DNA of 64,000 nt from DATGMS01 sp040905145 (GTDB lineage: Bacteria; Bacteroidota; Bacteroidia; Cytophagales; Cyclobacteriaceae): the NCBI GenBank assembly GCA_040905145.1, contig JBBDSC010000004.1, positions 1-64,000 of the forward strand, in the 5' to 3' direction. A program made the position numbers and the translations under genes. Position 1 is the first letter of the stretch. The number at the start of each line of letters is the position of its first letter. Positions 1 to 10,235 of the stretch are shown piece after piece. Under the pieces are notes generated by a model. That model saw nothing but the letters and a program-made list of their open reading frames with translations, did not search any database and had not been told where the DNA came from.

Positions 1-3000
1 ATTCTGATCTATGTGCAGCTTTCCAAGTTTGGCGGGATGGAGATTCCTGCGGCCATCAGGGAAGAAACGGCTTTTCTTTCAGTCACCGATCTGTTTGATT
101 TTCTCCAAATCAAAAATGCCATTTCTAAAGAATCCATTATTGAAGGGTTTATTTTAAACCCCAAGGATGAATTTGCCATTGATCCTATCCACGCGACCTT
201 AAATTATCAAGGAAAAGAACATGAATTGGCCACAGAGGATTTTATTTGGAAAGATGGTTTACTGTTCCTGCAAGATAGCCTTTTTGGCAAAATTTTCGGC
301 CTGCACTGTTCCTTTGATTTCAGAAGTTTATCCGTCAGCCTTTCCACGGAACTTGACCTTCCGGTTTTGCGCCTGAAACGGCAGGAAATGATGCGCAAGA
401 ATCTGGGCAAGCTTCAGGAAAAAACAGTAGCAGACACGGCCTTTCATCGAAAAAGCTCATTGGCCAGGTTATCTATAGTGGATTGGGGAATAATCAACAC
501 CCAGCAATTCCAGGCTGGAAACAAAGAGAGCCAAAATCTCCGCAAATTCAATCAGTCCAGAATAAACCTTTCCCTGGGGGGGGAACTGGCATTTGGAGAG
601 TTTAATGCCAGACTTAATTTCACCGAAAGAATGCCTGTTCAACATAGAAGTCAGTTTTATCAATGGCGCTATGTCAATAATGAGTATGCCCTGGCTAAAC
701 AGATTACGGCCGGAAGGATCAATACCCAGGCGGTTTCTACTTTATATGCCCCGGTAACGGGGGTTCAGGTGACCAATGCCAGTACCCTAAAGAAAAAATC
801 TTTTGGTTCCTATAGGATCAGTGACCATACGGAACCGGAATGGATCGTTGAACTTTATGTCAATAATCTTTTAATAGATTATGTACAGGCCGATGCGACG
901 GGGTTTTATACTTTTGAGGTGCCCCTTATGTATGGAAGTACGGCTATACAACTGAAATTTTATGGTCCCCATGGGGAAGAACTTTCCAGCGAGCAATTTC
1001 TCAATATCCCTTTTAATTTTGTGCCTAAAAATGAGTTGGAATATACCTTAAGTTCGGGATTGCTGGAAGATGGCAAAGGAAGTGTTTTTTCACGGGGGAC
1101 GGTTAACTATGGCTTATCCAATCAGGTCACTTTAGGGGGGGGCGTGGAATATTTATCCTCTTTATCCGGGCAGCCCTTTATGCCTTTTGTCCATTCCTCC
1201 ATTAGGGTGGCTGATGGCCTGATGTTTTCGGGGGATTACATGCCGGGGATCCGTACCAGGGCCTTAATCAATTACAGGCTTCCTGAAAGCCTTCAGATGG
1301 ATATCAATTATACCAAACTGAATGAAGGCCAAGAAGCCATATTTTATAATTATCTGGAAGAAAGAAAGCTGTCCTTGTCCATGCCCCTTAAAAGGAATAA
1401 TTTATCCTTGTTTTCCCGGCTGTCCATCAGTCAAATGATTTATCCCACCTCCCGTGTCACCACGGGGCAGCTGTTACTTTCCAGCATGCTCTTTGGGGTG
1501 AATACCCAAGTGTCTACTTTTGGTACTTTTCGTAGGGAAAATTCTTCCAGTTTACAAACCCAGATTTCCCAAACCCACCGGTTGCCGGGTAATATTTCAT
1601 TTACCCCACAGCTGCAGTATCATTACGGGGCCAAGAAAATTTCCTATATTATGGCCAAGGTGGATAAACGGGTATCTAAGCGCGGATTTTTGAATGTTTT
1701 CTACCAAAATAACCGATTGTACAAAAGCAGCACTTTTGGAATAGGCTTCCGGTATGATTTCTCTTTTGCCAATACCAGCATGCAAATGAGGCAAAGTAAT
1801 GACCATACAATGTTCACCCAAACCGCCACCGGAAGCTTGATGTATGACGGGAACACGGGTCATGTAGAGGTAAACAATAGAGTAAATGTTGGTAAAGGAG
1901 GGATTACGGTGCTGCCGTTCCTGGACCTCAATGCGAACGGTAAAAGGGATGAAGAGGAATCCTTGGTGGAAGGGCTTAAACTGAAAATAAAAGGAGGACA
2001 GATCCATTATGACAAAAAGGGGGAAGCCATTCGTATCACCAATCTGATGGCTTATGAAGATTATATGTTGGAATTGGATAAAAGCAGCTTTGACAACATT
2101 GCCTGGAGAATTAAAAATGCCACAATTAAAGTGAGCGTAAGCCCCAATCAGTTCAGGAAAGTAGAGGTTCCCATCAGTGTCATGGGAGAGGCTGCGGGTA
2201 TGGTGTACCTGGAGGAGGCATTCAATGGAATTGGTAGAATTAAAATGAATTTCTATGATGACCGGGACTATTTGATCCATACTATGCTGACGGAGAGGGA
2301 CGGATATTTCAGTTATATGGAACTTCCCCCTGGGAATTACAAAATTATGCCGGATTCTGCCCAGTTGCAGAATTTGGGCTATACTTTTCATTCGGATAAA
2401 ACCTCCTTTACCATTGGAGAAAATTTGGAAGGGGATTATTTGGATGACCTTGAATTTATCTTACATAAAAACCTGAAAGAACCGGCTGCTCCGGGAGCCG
2501 ATTTGGCTGAAGTTTCTGGATCAGCGGAAAGGTCATTGGAGGAAGGAATGGAAGAAGAATCTTCAACGGAAGAAAAAACAGGTTTTCCGGATGAAAGCAA
2601 GGAGGAGATCCAGAAGGGAGTCCAAGAAGAATTCATTGAACCGGAATCAGAACAGGGGGAGAATGAACTCCCGGAACAGATGAATGGAAAAGAAAAAGGG
2701 TCAGACGCTTCATCAGATTCCCATCCATACCGTAGTTTGAGATTTACCTTAAAAAGTTCCAATCCAGAACTATTGGAAAATCTTATGGGCAAAAGTATTA
2801 AAGAGCAAAGGCAGCTGGTTCAACGTATGGGGGATTTCTCCGGTCCTATTGCCGATGCTTCGCCATCTATAAGCTCAAAGGATACCATGGGTCACCGGGA
2901 TTCACTTCCTGATAACGGAATTTTTTACAAAATACAGGTCATGGCCAGTGAAATAAAAGCTCCGTTAGACCATCCTTATTTTAAAGGCATTTCCAATATT

Positions 3001-3438
3001 ACGGAAGAAAACCATCAGGGCCTCTTTAAATATACCACTCAACCTACTTCCTCTTATAAGGAGGCCCGGGAAATCCTGAAAATGATGAGGAATTCTGGGT
3101 TTGATGATGCCTTTATGGTAGTATATTTCGAGAGCAAACGATTAGGGCCAGGAGGGGTAGCAGATCCAGCTCAGGCAGACAGGATCAAGCAAAGACAGCA
3201 TCCGGACACCTATTATAGAATCCAGATTCTTGTTTCTGAAAAAATGAAGGCACTGGATGATCCTATCTTTAAAGGGATAGAAGGGTTTGATTATTATACC
3301 CACCATGGGTTCTACAAATACACATATGGGATCGCATTACAATATGAAGAAGCGGTGGTACTTTTGAGCCAGGTCCGCGCCATGGGTTTTGAAGATGCCT
3401 TTATCGTTTCCTTTTACAAAAGAAGACGTCTTGATTAG
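1..3438 (+). CDS. Large outer-membrane usher-like beta-barrel protein with two C-terminal SPOR-like repeats (5' partial)
   Basis: The frame is open from base 1, so the true start lies left of the window; the GTG at 13 is internal. Read from there, about 1141 residues are visible. Residues ~275-335 resemble the plug/middle domain of fimbrial ushers (ELYVNN, then GFYTFEVPL and a YGPHGEE turn). Residues ~345-620 have the alternating pattern of a beta-barrel. Residues ~640-760 look like SdrD-B or carboxypeptidase-regulatory-like beta-sandwich modules (DLNANGKRDEEE). A Glu-rich linker follows (~823-905). Two related blocks at ~974-1045 and ~1066-1138 each begin Y-x-IQ and end near GF-D/E-DAF, as in SPOR domains that bind peptidoglycan. 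I infer an outer-membrane assembly or export protein tied to the cell wall. The fold assignments are by eye; that this is one long intact ORF is certain. Confidence 0.72.
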   Translation: MLIYVQLSKFGGMEIPAAIREETAFLSVTDLFDFLQIKNAISKESIIEGFILNPKDEFAIDPIHATLNYQGKEHELATEDFIWKDGLLFLQDSLFGKIFGLHCSFDFRSLSVSLSTELDLPVLRLKRQEMMRKNLGKLQEKTVADTAFHRKSSLARLSIVDWGIINTQQFQAGNKESQNLRKFNQSRINLSLGGELAFGEFNARLNFTERMPVQHRSQFYQWRYVNNEYALAKQITAGRINTQAVSTLYAPVTGVQVTNASTLKKKSFGSYRISDHTEPEWIVELYVNNLLIDYVQADATGFYTFEVPLMYGSTAIQLKFYGPHGEELSSEQFLNIPFNFVPKNELEYTLSSGLLEDGKGSVFSRGTVNYGLSNQVTLGGGVEYLSSLSGQPFMPFVHSSIRVADGLMFSGDYMPGIRTRALINYRLPESLQMDINYTKLNEGQEAIFYNYLEERKLSLSMPLKRNNLSLFSRLSISQMIYPTSRVTTGQLLLSSMLFGVNTQVSTFGTFRRENSSSLQTQISQTHRLPGNISFTPQLQYHYGAKKISYIMAKVDKRVSKRGFLNVFYQNNRLYKSSTFGIGFRYDFSFANTSMQMRQSNDHTMFTQTATGSLMYDGNTGHVEVNNRVNVGKGGITVLPFLDLNANGKRDEEESLVEGLKLKIKGGQIHYDKKGEAIRITNLMAYEDYMLELDKSSFDNIAWRIKNATIKVSVSPNQFRKVEVPISVMGEAAGMVYLEEAFNGIGRIKMNFYDDRDYLIHTMLTERDGYFSYMELPPGNYKIMPDSAQLQNLGYTFHSDKTSFTIGENLEGDYLDDLEFILHKNLKEPAAPGADLAEVSGSAERSLEEGMEEESSTEEKTGFPDESKEEIQKGVQEEFIEPESEQGENELPEQMNGKEKGSDASSDSHPYRSLRFTLKSSNPELLENLMGKSIKEQRQLVQRMGDFSGPIADASPSISSKDTMGHRDSLPDNGIFYKIQVMASEIKAPLDHPYFKGISNITEENHQGLFKYTTQPTSSYKEAREILKMMRNSGFDDAFMVVYFESKRLGPGGVADPAQADRIKQRQHPDTYYRIQILVSEKMKALDDPIFKGIEGFDYYTHHGFYKYTYGIALQYEEAVVLLSQVRAMGFEDAFIVSFYKRRRLD

Positions 3439-3598
3439 GGGTTACTCTCCCACAGATCCCGCTGACTTGCCTTGAGGTAGGCAGAGTTGCGCGGATGAAG
3501 CCCAGAAATGCTGCGTAGACCAGCGGAAGTCTGCGGAATGAGACTGTAAGCTGAACTCTGTCAGCTAACACTCCCGCGGGAATCCCTTTACTGCGGCC

Positions 3599-3621
3599 AA
3601 ATACCATATACCATATACCAG
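3599..3621. repeat. Short tandem repeat of ATACCAT
   Basis: The heptamer ATACCAT, with slight overlap, is repeated about three times in the gap between the convergent usher-like gene and the CDF transporter gene. It is a simple low-complexity tract with no evident function. Confidence 0.5.
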
Positions 3622-3624
3622 CTA

Positions 3625-4623
3625 CTAAGACTGTTCGTGGTAATGTTTTTGATTTTTTGACATGTTTCTTTCATTCCACTTAATTATTTTTGTTTGCGCA
3701 AATCGCCTTACCGGACAGTCTTTTACGAGACAATAATGGCAGCATTTTTCCGGAAGGCAGGGATCGGCGTGAACAAATACTTCAACATGTCCCGGAAGGC
3801 TTTCTTCCAGCACCTCCTCGACTTCCTGAACAACATCATGGACAGCCCTCAAATCATAATAATACGGCAAGGTAAGGTGTAAGTCTATATGCCTGTCACC
3901 TCCATACTGCTGTACCCTCATGTTGTGGACATCTATCCAATTTTCTTTTCTGTGCCGGTTCAATATTTCTACCGTGGCAGTCATCGCTTTTGGATTGGAT
4001 TCATCCATTAAGCCGGCCACAGATTTTCTGACCAATAGGTAACCATTGAAAATAATATACAGGGAAAAGAGGATAGAGAGTATGCTATCCAAAAAGAAAT
4101 ATCCCGTGAAGTAAATCACAGCTATGCCAAGGAGCAGTACCAAACTACTGGCTGCATCTGTAAGAATATGCTTTCCATCCGCTTCCAGGGTAAGACTGTT
4201 GTATTCTTTACCTTTTTTACTGAGCATATAACCTAAGCCACCATTGATGATCCCCGAAAAACCTATCAGAGCCATGCCATAGGGCAGTAAAGTCAGGGCT
4301 TCTGGGAAAAATAATGCATAGACGGATCGGTAAATGATAAAAACACCTGCCAATAGGATCAAAACCCCTTCTATCCCTGCACTGAAAAATTCTATTTTAC
4401 CATGCCCATAAGGGTGGTTTTTGTCTTTGGGCTGTGCACTCAGATAAATACTGTAAATGGCAAAGCCCGAAGCCACCACGTTTACAATACTTTCCAAGGC
4501 ATCGGTAAGAATGGCTTTGGAATTGGTAAGATAAAAGGAGTAAAATTTTACGATCAGTAATAAAATACTTACCAAAAACGAAAGGACAATCCACTGCTTT
4601 TTTTTCCTATTTATTGACAACAC
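3625..4623 (-). CDS. Cation diffusion facilitator (CDF) family metal transporter
   Basis: This is a 332-residue inner-membrane protein with about six hydrophobic segments in residues 10-205 and a cytoplasmic C-terminal domain, the normal CDF layout for proton-driven export of Zn2+, Fe2+ or similar ions. TM5 holds the usual H-x3-D metal site (H152, D156). At the equivalent TM2 position the sequence is DALESIVN, giving E44/N48 rather than the usual H/D-x3-D. The loop after TM2 has the family motif NHPYGHGK. The tail has a Cys cluster (C289, C294, C295, C298, C303) that could bind metal or act as a sensor. The start is GTG at 4623. It stands alone and converges on the upstream gene. The family is certain; the substrate is not known. 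Confidence 0.9.
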   Translation of the reverse strand: MLSINRKKKQWIVLSFLVSILLLIVKFYSFYLTNSKAILTDALESIVNVVASGFAIYSIYLSAQPKDKNHPYGHGKIEFFSAGIEGVLILLAGVFIIYRSVYALFFPEALTLLPYGMALIGFSGIINGGLGYMLSKKGKEYNSLTLEADGKHILTDAASSLVLLLGIAVIYFTGYFFLDSILSILFSLYIIFNGYLLVRKSVAGLMDESNPKAMTATVEILNRHRKENWIDVHNMRVQQYGGDRHIDLHLTLPYYYDLRAVHDVVQEVEEVLEESLPGHVEVFVHADPCLPEKCCHYCLVKDCPVRRFAQTKIIKWNERNMSKNQKHYHEQS

Positions 4624-4789
4624 TCTTTACTTTTGATTGATTTAAAATTAACACATATTTTGGAGAATGGTTCTATATTGGTTCCGGCGAAGATTTATTT
4701 GACAAATATATCACTTTAGAACATCCATTGAGATAAATAAAGGTTTTAGCGTCTCCAAGTCACCTCTCTTTGGCACATCCTGAATTTAG

Positions 4790-4819
4790 TTGACACTTCT
4801 TTTGTTTTACATAAATTTG
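4790..4819 (+). promoter_or_regulatory. Bacteroidota-type promoter for the TPR lipoprotein gene
   Basis: TTG at 4790-4792 and TAAATTTG at 4812-4819 are separated by 19 bases. This matches the Bacteroidota -33 TTG / -7 TAnnTTTG consensus. Transcription would start about 4826, upstream of the ATG at 4871, which supports that start over the earlier TTG at 4790. Confidence 0.5.
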
Positions 4820-4870
4820 GCTGAAAGGGGATTAATCCGGATCTTTAAAACAAATATATACCGAGTAAAA

Positions 4871-5803
4871 ATGACGTTAAACAGATTATTTTCAATTTTG
4901 TCGGTCTCCTTACTGCTAATTGCCTGTGATAGTCCCGAGGACAAAAAGGGCCGTTTTCTGCTTAAAGGGAATACCAAGATGCAGGAAAACGATTACAAAG
5001 GTGCCAGGGATTTTTATAATGAGGCCATACAAATAGACAAGGATTTCTCAGAAGCTTATTATAACCGGGGCATTACCTATTTGATGATGGCGGATTATGA
5101 ATCTGCTGTTCATGATTTCACGGAAGCCATTGTGCTGAAGGAAAATTATGCCGATGCTTATTATCAAAGGGGACTGGCCTATCTGGACAATGGGGAATAT
5201 TATAAATCCTTGGCCGATGCCAGTAAATTGATCCAATTGGAAAGCGACTCCGGTAGGGGGTATTTCCTCGAAGGTTTGGGCTATGAAGCTTTAAAAAATC
5301 ATGAAGAAGCGCTTGACGCTTTTGACAAAGCCTTAGGTTTAGAGGAGGATAATGTTGATTTATATGTCAACAGGGCCACCATTTATTTCTATTTGGATCA
5401 AATTGAGGAAGCTTTGGCAGACCTGGACAAGGCCGGACAATTAAATCCCGGCGAATCAAACATTTACAATTTACGCTCTATGATTGCCTTTGAACAAGGG
5501 AACTATCAGGAAGCCTACGATTGGGTAGAACGGGCAATTGCCCTGAATGCCCGGCAACCTTATTTTTTTAATAACCGGGGTCTTTATCAGCTCTATTTAG
5601 GGAACCTGGAAGAAGGACTGGAAGATATCAATCTAAGTTTAAAGCAAGATAGCAGGAATCTTTATGCCCTAAGGAATAAAGGTATCTATTACGTGATGAC
5701 AGGAGACAAAAAATTGGCCATTAAATATTTGGAGGAAGTCTTAGAAAAAGACCCCCAAATTCCTTTGACTGAGGAATATTTGAACAAGGCTAAAGGTGGG
5801 TAA
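4871..5803 (+). CDS. TPR-repeat lipoprotein
   Basis: The protein is 310 residues from the ATG at 4871. An earlier in-frame TTG at 4790 lies inside the predicted promoter and is rejected. The N-terminus is a lipoprotein signal with the lipobox LIAC (Cys19), so it should be lipid-anchored in the periplasm or outer membrane. The rest is about seven to eight tandem 34-residue TPR units with the usual W/Y-G-Y-A-F-A-P spacing (YYNRGITYLMM, YYQRGLAYLDN, FNNRGLYQLYL). TPR arrays bind protein partners. Nothing here identifies the partner, and there is no enzymatic motif. It is flanked by convergent aconitase. Confidence 0.85.
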   Translation: MTLNRLFSILSVSLLLIACDSPEDKKGRFLLKGNTKMQENDYKGARDFYNEAIQIDKDFSEAYYNRGITYLMMADYESAVHDFTEAIVLKENYADAYYQRGLAYLDNGEYYKSLADASKLIQLESDSGRGYFLEGLGYEALKNHEEALDAFDKALGLEEDNVDLYVNRATIYFYLDQIEEALADLDKAGQLNPGESNIYNLRSMIAFEQGNYQEAYDWVERAIALNARQPYFFNNRGLYQLYLGNLEEGLEDINLSLKQDSRNLYALRNKGIYYVMTGDKKLAIKYLEEVLEKDPQIPLTEEYLNKAKGG

Positions 5804-5874
5804 GGGAATATTATCGAATTGGACTGATCAATTTGACAGTTCGACAATTAACCAATGGGTTTTAAGAAAAAAAT

Positions 5875-5901
5875 AAAGCTGTAGTGATTCACTACAGCTT
5901 T
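5875..5901 (-). terminator. Rho-independent terminator of the aconitase gene
   Basis: A perfect 12-bp stem (AAAGCTGTAGTG / CACTACAGCTTT) encloses an ATT loop. On the minus strand it is followed by a T-rich tract (complement of 5865-5874), so it terminates aconitase. It lies between convergent genes and may also affect the TPR gene transcript. Confidence 0.85.
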
Positions 5902-5920
5902 ATAAAAAGTTTATTGAAAC

Positions 5921-8188
5921 TTATTTTACGGCTTGTTTTTTTACGATGTTCAATGCAGAACCTGCCTTAAACCAAGCGATTTGGCCTTCATTATAGGTGT
6001 GGTTTACAAGGATTTCATCCTTTGATCCGTCTGAATGGTTTAATAGGACAGTCAAGGGTTTTCCCGGAGCAAATTCGCCCAATCCCAATAGGTCTATTGA
6101 ATCATCTTCCTGAACCAGATCATAATCATCAGGATGATCAAAAGTCAATGCTAGCATCCCTTGTTTTTTGAGATTGGTTTCATGGATTCTGGCAAACGAT
6201 TTTACCAGAATGGCCCTTACCCCTAAAAATCTTGGTTCCATTGCTGCATGCTCACGTGAAGAACCTTCCCCGTAATTCTCATCACCAACGACGATAGATC
6301 CAACATTTTGAAGCTTATATTGACGCTGAACCTCTGGCACTTCCCCATATTCACCGGTCAGTTGGTTTTTCACTTTATTGGTTTCCTCATTAAAGTAGTT
6401 GACCGCACCTATCAGCATATTATTTGAAATATTGTCCAAATGTCCCCTGAACCTTAACCATGGGCCTGCCATAGATATATGATCCGTGGTACATTTTCCT
6501 TTGGCTTTGATCAAAAGCTTTAAGCCTTTTATATCAGTGCCTTCCCAAGGAGTAAAAGGCTCAAGCAATTGAAGCCGATCAGAGTTAGGATCCACTACTA
6601 CTTCCACCTGGGAACTGTCTTCAGCAGGGGCCTGGTAACCCGCATCTTCAACTGCAAAACCTTTGGAAGGCATTTCCAGTCCAGTGGGTTCCTCTAATCT
6701 CACCTGTTCTCCCATTTCGTTGGTGAGGGTATCTGTCATGGGATTGAATGTCAGGTCACCTGCTATGGCCATGGCGGTTACCACTTCAGGGGAAGCTACA
6801 AAAGAGTGCGTATTGGGATTGCCGTCCGCACGCTTCGCAAAGTTCCTGTTGAAAGAGGTAATGATCGAGTTCTTTTCCCGTTTTTCAGCGCCATGCCTTG
6901 CCCATTGGCCAATGCATGGGCCGCAGGCATTGGCTAAAACAATACCCCCCATATTTTCGAAGATATTTAGAAATCCATCCCTTTCTACCGTAAACCTTAC
7001 CTGTTCAGAACCTGGTGTAATGGTGTACTCAGATTTGGCCTTTAACTTTTTATCCACTGCCTGCTGTGCCAAGGATGCCGCTCTGGAGATGTCTTCATAA
7101 GAAGAGTTGGTACATGAGCCGATCAACCCTACTTCCAATTTGACTGGCCAGCCGTTTTCCTTTACCGCGGCGGCAAATTCAGAAAGTGGCCAGGCCAGAT
7201 CCGGAGTAAATGGACCATTGATGTGTGGTTCCAGTTCTGAAAGGTTAATTTCAATTACTTGATCAAAATATTTTTCTGGATTGGAATACACTTCGTCATC
7301 CCCTGTCAAGTGGGCCTTCACCCCATTGGCAAGGTCCGCAATATCCCCTCTTTCTGTTCCCCTCAAATAGGCTTCAGATTTTTCATCGTAGCCAAAGATG
7401 GAAGTGGTGGCGCCAATTTCAGCCCCCATGTTGCAAATGGTGCCTTTACCTGTGGCAGAAATGGAGCGGGCACCTTCGCCAAAATATTCCACTATACAGC
7501 CCGTACCACCTTTGACGGTCAAAACCCCAGCTACTTTAAGGATAACATCTTTAGCTGCAGTCCAACCAGATAGTTTTCCTGTTAATTTTACACCGATAAG
7601 TTTAGGGAATTTTAACTCCCATGGCAAGCCTGCCATCACATCGCAGGCATCCGCCCCGCCCACACCTATCGCGACCATTCCCAAACCGCCAGCGTTAGGT
7701 GTATGGGAATCCGTACCGATCATCATCCCTCCAGGAAAGGCATAATTTTCCAGGATTACCTGATGGATGATTCCTGCTCCTGGTTTCCAGAAGCCCAATC
7801 CGTACTTGTTGGATACAGAAGAAAGGAAATCGTATACCTCTTTGTTTTTATCTTTGGCTTTATCCAGGTCGGATACGGCTCCTACCTCTGCTTGTATCAG
7901 ATGATCACAATGGACCGTAGAAGGTACAGCCACTTGCTCGCGACCAGCTTGCATAAACTGCAAAAGGGCCATTTGGGCAGTAGCATCTTGCATGGCTACC
8001 CTGTCTGGCTGAAAATCCACATAAGAAACCGCTCTCTCATAGGATTTAGAAGCTATCCCTTTGGATAAATGCGTATACAGTATCTTCTCTGACAGGGTAA
8101 GAGGCTTTCCTACCACTTTTCTTGCAGCTTCGATTCGCTTAGGGAATTCAGCGTAAACTGCCTTGATCATTTCTATATCAAATGCCAT
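5921..8188 (-). CDS. acn: Aconitate hydratase (aconitase)
   Basis: This 755-residue TCA-cycle enzyme isomerises citrate to isocitrate through cis-aconitate in the cytoplasm. The size and sequence match the mitochondrial-type aconitase common in Bacteroidota. The three Cys ligands of the 4Fe-4S cluster are present: one in [10 protein letters not shown] (~residue 359) and two in ACGPCIGQW (~421-424). The C-terminal swivel domain carries [15 protein letters not shown], with the substrate-binding Arg/Ser. The ATG at 8188 gives a normal N-terminus. It is monocistronic, with a strong terminator behind it and a -7 box ahead of it. Confidence 0.97.
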   Translation of the reverse strand: MAFDIEMIKAVYAEFPKRIEAARKVVGKPLTLSEKILYTHLSKGIASKSYERAVSYVDFQPDRVAMQDATAQMALLQFMQAGREQVAVPSTVHCDHLIQAEVGAVSDLDKAKDKNKEVYDFLSSVSNKYGLGFWKPGAGIIHQVILENYAFPGGMMIGTDSHTPNAGGLGMVAIGVGGADACDVMAGLPWELKFPKLIGVKLTGKLSGWTAAKDVILKVAGVLTVKGGTGCIVEYFGEGARSISATGKGTICNMGAEIGATTSIFGYDEKSEAYLRGTERGDIADLANGVKAHLTGDDEVYSNPEKYFDQVIEINLSELEPHINGPFTPDLAWPLSEFAAAVKENGWPVKLEVGLIGSCTNSSYEDISRAASLAQQAVDKKLKAKSEYTITPGSEQVRFTVERDGFLNIFENMGGIVLANACGPCIGQWARHGAEKREKNSIITSFNRNFAKRADGNPNTHSFVASPEVVTAMAIAGDLTFNPMTDTLTNEMGEQVRLEEPTGLEMPSKGFAVEDAGYQAPAEDSSQVEVVVDPNSDRLQLLEPFTPWEGTDIKGLKLLIKAKGKCTTDHISMAGPWLRFRGHLDNISNNMLIGAVNYFNEETNKVKNQLTGEYGEVPEVQRQYKLQNVGSIVVGDENYGEGSSREHAAMEPRFLGVRAILVKSFARIHETNLKKQGMLALTFDHPDDYDLVQEDDSIDLLGLGEFAPGKPLTVLLNHSDGSKDEILVNHTYNEGQIAWFKAGSALNIVKKQAVK

Positions 8189-8249
8189 TTGAAATGAATT
8201 ATATTTATTTAAATAATTATAGATATGTTTAATTCTCTTTGTTCGCAGA

Positions 8250-8257
8250 CAAAGATA
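8250..8257 (-). promoter_or_regulatory. -7 promoter element (TATCTTTG) of the aconitase gene
   Basis: On the minus strand TATCTTTG fits TAnnTTTG and lies about 60 bases ahead of the ATG. The -33 region is only a weak match. The same spot holds a small inverted repeat (CTTTG, 8-base loop, CAAAG; 8237-8254) that could be an operator, though this is speculative. Confidence 0.4.
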
Positions 8258-8410
8258 AAAAATTAGTGGCGAAATAGAATAAAATCAGAGTGTAGTTTCT
8301 TATTTAGAAAGGATATGAATCCTTGCAAAGGATTACATTTATATAAGCTGAATAAATCACTATACTAAGGATAAAATCTTTATACCTGACAATAGATGGT
8401 TAATTTTGTT

Positions 8411-8839
8411 TTATGATCCTGATTTCATAGCAAAATTTGGAATGATAATATTGGTCTTGAACAAATCAATGATATCCAGTAAGGTGTCGGTTTCCAAAGG
8501 TTTTTCAAGATAGCCCATAACCTGTGGATATTGTTTGGATTTTTTCTTGTCAGACAATGCCGTGGATGAGGACATAATCAAAACATTTATTTTATTTTGA
8601 AATCCTCTGTTCTGCAACTCATCCAAAAATCCCCAACCATCCAATACCGGCATATTGATATCCAGAAAGATCAATACCTGATCCAAGTATTTAGCTTTAT
8701 CATCCAAATGTGCCAAAGCCTCTTTCCCATTTTTGAATGTTGACACCACGTTTTTGAATTCGGTCATGAAAATCATTCTTTGGATACACCTATTGGTAAG
8801 GATATCATCATCGATTACTAAAATATCTGATATTTTCAT
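8411..8839 (-). CDS. Single-domain CheY-like response regulator
   Basis: The 142-residue protein is a stand-alone receiver domain. It has the acidic pocket IDDD (D10-D12), phosphoacceptor Asp60 in FLDINMP, the Ser/Thr switch in MSSSTA and the Lys of LEKP. There is no output domain, so it probably acts by protein-protein contact or as a phosphorelay intermediate. No kinase is adjacent; the nearest is the 7TM histidine kinase at 10236. Long AT-rich non-coding DNA lies upstream. Confidence 0.92.
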   Translation of the reverse strand: MKISDILVIDDDILTNRCIQRMIFMTEFKNVVSTFKNGKEALAHLDDKAKYLDQVLIFLDINMPVLDGWGFLDELQNRGFQNKINVLIMSSSTALSDKKKSKQYPQVMGYLEKPLETDTLLDIIDLFKTNIIIPNFAMKSGS

Positions 8840-9570
8840 ATGAAAAAAGATTGGATAAAAATAATTGGTTTTGCTCTTAATGTTTTTTTTATAAATCTAA
8901 TACATTAAAATATTCCAATCAAAAAAAATTAAAGTTTTTTCTTTATATCATAATCATCTGCTTTTTTTTGTTAGAAAAAGGATTATAATATTAATTTATA
9001 TGAATACGAGGATAATCAAATAAGATGGATATATACTTTTTTCTGTTGTTGAAAACAGTTTTTGTGCTGAAAATATGGCTTTTTTAAGTTTTTGTCCCAA
9101 CTTTGGTATTTCTCTTGTCAGTGGATAATCAAGAGACCTATAAATGGAATATCCTACTAATAATGAAAAACAAATACAGAAAATTGAAGCTATAAAAAAT
9201 CACTTTTTTAGTGGCACTTTAAATAAAATGTAATCAGGGTCTGTGATAAACTATAATTTTTGGGATTCTTCTCGCAGGTCCCGCTGATTTCCGCATAGGA
9301 AGGCCTAAATTATCGGCGTGAATTTCATGGATAATTTTTAAAATAAAAACCATTCTTCTAGTCCTAAAAACTTTGGAATACCCTAAAATAGGATATAAAT
9401 CCAAAAAATTGTTTTGTAAAAATAAACGTTGATTTATAAAAATTAATAAATTTTATTTGAGGAAAATTAATCAAATCCTGGGGATTTAGAACATAAAAAA
9501 ACATCCATCAGAATGGCAATCCTGCAGTTAACTTGTACTGTAAAGATTGTTATTTAAAAAATTTAATATT
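8840..9570. other. Long AT-rich intergenic region
   Basis: About 730 bases separate the divergent response regulator and bactofilin genes, with no credible ORF. It is rich in A/T runs. Near 9274-9295 it holds CGCAGGTCCCGCTGATTTCC, which resembles CACAGATCCCGCTGACTTGCC at 3451-3471, apparently a degenerate dispersed repeat. Promoters for both flanking genes must lie here, but no -7 box was clear enough to assign. Confidence 0.5.
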
Positions 9571-10026
9571 ATGTGGAACACAGAAAAAAAAATAACAGAA
9601 GAACAAAGCGTAGCTGACTCTACCTCTTTTTTTGCACAAGGATTCAGATTTAAAGGAGATATTAATGCCACTAGTGATATTAGGATTGAAGGAATAATCG
9701 AAGGTAATATTAAGACCAGCAAAAAAGTGATTATTGGTCCTTCAGGTTCGGTTATTGGGAATGTCAATGCATCAAATATTTCGCTAATGGGAGAGGTGTC
9801 CGGAGGTATATTTATATCTGGTCTGGCGAGCATTGGTGAGACGGCAAAAATCAATGGCAACATTACAGCCGATAAAATCCAAATTGATCCGGGGGCCCTG
9901 ATTGAAGCTTCAATTAAGAGATTCAGCACCTCAACCAATGATAATGTGATTAACAAAACTGTAAAAAAAGATATCCAGGTTGTTGAAGAAAGGTCAAAAA
10001 GTTTTCAAATGGCAGGAGCAAAATAA
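9571..10026 (+). CDS. Bactofilin (polymer-forming cytoskeletal protein)
   Basis: The protein has 151 residues from the ATG at 9571; an upstream in-frame TTG at 9547 is less likely. Residues ~25-115 form the bactofilin domain (DUF583), a right-handed beta-helix with regularly spaced Gly/Val/Ile (GDINATSDIRIEG, IEGNIKTSKK, GNVNASNI, GNITADKI). Bactofilins self-assemble into filaments at the membrane or in the cytoplasm and organise cell shape or wall enzymes. The N- and C-terminal ends are polar and probably disordered, as is normal. No M23 peptidase gene is adjacent. Confidence 0.92.
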   Translation: MWNTEKKITEEQSVADSTSFFAQGFRFKGDINATSDIRIEGIIEGNIKTSKKVIIGPSGSVIGNVNASNISLMGEVSGGIFISGLASIGETAKINGNITADKIQIDPGALIEASIKRFSTSTNDNVINKTVKKDIQVVEERSKSFQMAGAK

Positions 10027-10235
10027 TTTAGTTGTAATTGGTGAGATTAAAATGATGTTCTAAAAAAGGAATGATTGAGTTAAAAATTATTCCTTCTATT
10101 ACGTGTCATTTTAGATACTTGTTTCAAAGAATATTATAGGTCAGCTTTGTCCGATGAAAGATGAATTTTTTGCTCAGACGTTTAGTATAATTTAATTCCG
10201 AAAGATTGTTTTATTGACCTGTTAACTATTAATTG

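Noticed and set aside
1597..2391. 264-residue minus-strand frame
   Set aside because: Antisense to the long usher-like gene, with no recognisable motif.
4790..4870. TTG at 4790 as the start of the TPR lipoprotein
   Set aside because: It would place a non-signal extension before the lipoprotein signal and lies inside the predicted promoter; ATG 4871 fits the lipobox position.
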